Under the pieces are notes generated by a model. That model was not told the origin of the DNA. It was given only the letters and a program-made list of their open reading frames with translations, and did no database searches. From JACPLA01 sp964602055 (GTDB lineage Bacteria > Bacteroidota > Ignavibacteria > UBA10030), in contig CAZRPU010000004.1 in NCBI GenBank assembly GCA_964602055.1, positions 1-64,000 of the forward strand: 64,000 nt of DNA. The letters run 5' to 3'. Within the stretch, counting starts at the first letter, position 1. Every line of letters starts with the position of its first letter. Position numbers and translations under genes: made by a program. Of this stretch, positions 62,540-64,000 are shown piece by piece.

Positions 62540-62570
62540 TTGACAATTCAGCGACTTATCGCTACCTTGC
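62540..62570 (+). promoter_or_regulatory. Candidate promoter of purN-purH
   Basis: TTGACA (62540-62545), a 17-base spacer and TACCTTGC (62563-62570). The same TACCTTGC is found before the sigma-factor gene. The leader is about 30 bases. No purine riboswitch was recognised in this short gap. Confidence 0.45.
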
Positions 62571-62606
62571 ATTCTCCGAATCACCTTTTTTCCTATACTC
62601 CCTTTG

Positions 62607-63224
62607 ATGAAAATCGCCGTTTTTGCTTCGGGACGCGGCTCCAATTTGCAGGCAATCCTTGACGCAATTCAACACAATGCCTTGCGTGCGCATGTCTGCG
62701 TCACCGTGAGCAACAATTCCTCTGCCGGCGCGCTCGCCATCGCCCGAACCAACAAGATTCCGGCGATCCATCTCAGTGAACGGCAGTTTCCATCTGAAGA
62801 TGCTCTTGTTACCCGTCTCTTCAGATTACTCGACGACCACAAAGCGGACTTCATCGCTCTGGCTGGCTTCATGAAGAAACTTCATCCTGCCATCATCCAA
62901 CGTTTTCGACACAGGATTGCCAACGTACATCCGGCGCTGCTGCCCGCGTTCGGCGGAGTGGGGATGTACGGAATGAAGGTTCATGAAGCCGTTCTTGCCT
63001 CCGGCGCTAAGATTTCAGGAGCAACCGTTCACCTCGTGGACGAGGAATATGATCACGGGCCGATCCTGCTTCAGGAGACCGTTCCCGTTCTGTCTCACGA
63101 TACACCTGAAAGTCTCGCAGCGAGAGTCCTCGCCGTTGAGCATCGTATTTATCCCATGGCCCTCAACGCCTTTGCCGAGGGAAAGGTCACCATCGAAGGG
63201 CACAAAGCGTGGATCGCGCTGTGA
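62607..63224 (+). CDS. purN: Phosphoribosylglycinamide formyltransferase (GART)
   Basis: This 205-residue enzyme adds a formyl group to GAR in purine synthesis. It starts KIAVFASGRGSNLQAI, with NVHPALLPAF (catalytic His in NVHPA) and GATVHLVDEEYDHGPI containing the catalytic Asp. It begins at ATG 62607; TTG 62604 is a less likely start. Its stop overlaps a GTG in frame with purH (GTGA at 63221), so the two may be coupled. Confidence 0.96.
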   Translation: MKIAVFASGRGSNLQAILDAIQHNALRAHVCVTVSNNSSAGALAIARTNKIPAIHLSERQFPSEDALVTRLFRLLDDHKADFIALAGFMKKLHPAIIQRFRHRIANVHPALLPAFGGVGMYGMKVHEAVLASGAKISGATVHLVDEEYDHGPILLQETVPVLSHDTPESLAARVLAVEHRIYPMALNAFAEGKVTIEGHKAWIAL

Positions 63225-63271
63225 CCGCACAATCTCCCCCCATACCACCCAACGACGTACAACCAGCCGGG

Positions 63272-64000
63272 ATGCTCGCCATCAAACGAGCTCTTGTGAG
63301 CGTCTCTGATAAAGAAGGACTGGTCGCTTTTGTGAAAGAGCTCAGGACCTTTGGCGTTGAAATCATCTCCACCGGAGGAACGGCGGATACTTTGAGGAAG
63401 GCCGATATTGCCGTCACGCCGGTATCCTCCGTCACGGGTTTCCCCGAAATTCTCGGCGGACGCGTGAAGACGCTTCATCCATCCGTTCATGCGGGCATTC
63501 TGGCGGATCTTGACGATCCGGCCCACACGGCGCAACTCCGGGAACACGGCATCAAACCCATCGATCTCGTTGTTGTGAATTTGTATCCTTTTCAATCTGC
63601 AGTTTCCAATCCCGATGTCGCTCTGGCCGAGGCGGTGGAAGAAATTGATATAGGCGGCCCTGCCATGGTGCGGGCTTCGGCAAAGAACTATCGGCATACC
63701 GCTGTCGTGGTGGAACCGAAGAGGTATCCCGACATCCTTCGCGAGATGCGGGCGAACAATGGAGCCATAGGTGAACGCGTTCGCTACGATCTCGCTCTCG
63801 AAGCGTTTCGTCACACAGCCCGGTATGATGCTGCGATAGCAGCTTTTCTCGCAGGAAGGAAGGAGACCAGCCCTCTTCCCGAATACCTGGTGATTACCGA
63901 ACCAAAGACTCTTTCTCTTCGCTATGGAGAGAATCCGCACCAAGCCGCGGCATTTTACGGAACGTTGGATGACGATCTCCGGCAGCTGCACGGCAAGGAT
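63272..64000 (+). CDS. purH: Bifunctional AICAR transformylase/IMP cyclohydrolase (3' end outside window)
   Basis: The frame runs off the right edge, with 243 residues seen. It starts LAIKRALVSVSDKEGLVAF and shows STGGTADTLR, GRVKTLHPSVHAGIL, IDLVVVNLYPF and EEIDIGGPAMVRASAKNY, the inosine-monophosphate cyclohydrolase half of PurH; the part after about 200 (SLRYGENPHQAAAFYG) opens the transformylase half. ATG 63272 fits homologues best; GTG 63221, overlapping the purN stop, would add 17 residues. It carries out the last two steps to IMP. Confidence 0.96.
   Translation, partial: MLAIKRALVSVSDKEGLVAFVKELRTFGVEIISTGGTADTLRKADIAVTPVSSVTGFPEILGGRVKTLHPSVHAGILADLDDPAHTAQLREHGIKPIDLVVVNLYPFQSAVSNPDVALAEAVEEIDIGGPAMVRASAKNYRHTAVVVEPKRYPDILREMRANNGAIGERVRYDLALEAFRHTARYDAAIAAFLAGRKETSPLPEYLVITEPKTLSLRYGENPHQAAAFYGTLDDDLRQLHGKD

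Noticed and set aside
1..64000. Search for tRNA, rRNA, CRISPR arrays, insertion sequences, attachment sites and origins
   Set aside because: No cloverleaf, rRNA segment, spacer array, terminal inverted repeat with transposase, or DnaA-box cluster was recognised by eye.

Overview
The window reads as one contiguous piece of the chromosome of a Gram-negative (diderm) heterotroph, most likely from the Bacteroidota/Chlorobiota/Ignavibacteria (FCB) side of the tree. This is an inference from a TonB-dependent receptor, several outer-membrane barrels and lipoproteins, many secreted peptidases, large TPR-linked Ser/Thr kinases, an arg cluster carrying its own argR, and several candidate promoters of the TTGA-N16..18-TAnnTT kind. 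No rRNA, tRNA, insertion sequence, phage gene or CRISPR array was seen. Coding density is high and no gene-free stretch exceeds 300 bases; the longest gaps are 3276-3497 and 53769-53997.

Positions 1-9979 (+) hold three large signalling proteins that share an 'AVLPF' (TolB/FlgO-like) domain and C-terminal TPRs: one cut by the left edge, one with a Ser/Thr kinase head, one with a class III nucleotide cyclase head. Between the last two lie a 92-residue protein that resembles a RiPP (NHLP/Os1348-type) leader with a proline-rich tail, and a class I isoprenoid-synthase-like protein with two DDxxD motifs. This pair is the best candidate here for an undescribed system. Positions 10030-15568 (+) carry a class A beta-lactamase-like hydrolase, a tandem pair of metallo-beta-lactamase-fold lipoproteins, an amidohydrolase and an RsbW/STAS switch pair. 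Positions 15712-18108 form a sigma/anti-sigma operon ending in a membrane-anchored protein built of 27 tandem nonapeptides, closed by a clear terminator; it is the second candidate.

Positions 18212-41581 (+) are rich in peptidases and envelope proteins: an HExxH protein with propeller and barrel-like parts, a PrsW-like protease, an IF-2B-family protein, an AlkD-like protein, an M61 and two M1 aminopeptidases, a TonB receptor, a DUF3108-like protein, an epimerase, a CPBP protease, a PAP2 phosphatase, a Yip1 protein, a D-aminoacylase-like protein and a DUF4139 protein.

Positions 41616-53768 are on the minus strand. argC-argJ-argB-argF-argR-argG form a tightly overlapping operon from a promoter covered by two ARG boxes. 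After a hairpin come a cell-wall amidase and an arsenic operon (arsR-arsM-arsN2-arsC) with a palindromic operator and no efflux pump; argH follows. The arg genes turn N-acetylglutamate into arginine, and argD is not in the window. Positions 53067-64000 contain an outer-membrane protein, YchF, a catalytic/non-catalytic M16 peptidase pair, a large BNR/sortilin-like propeller protein, an S66 LD-carboxypeptidase, and purN followed by the start of purH, cut by the right edge.
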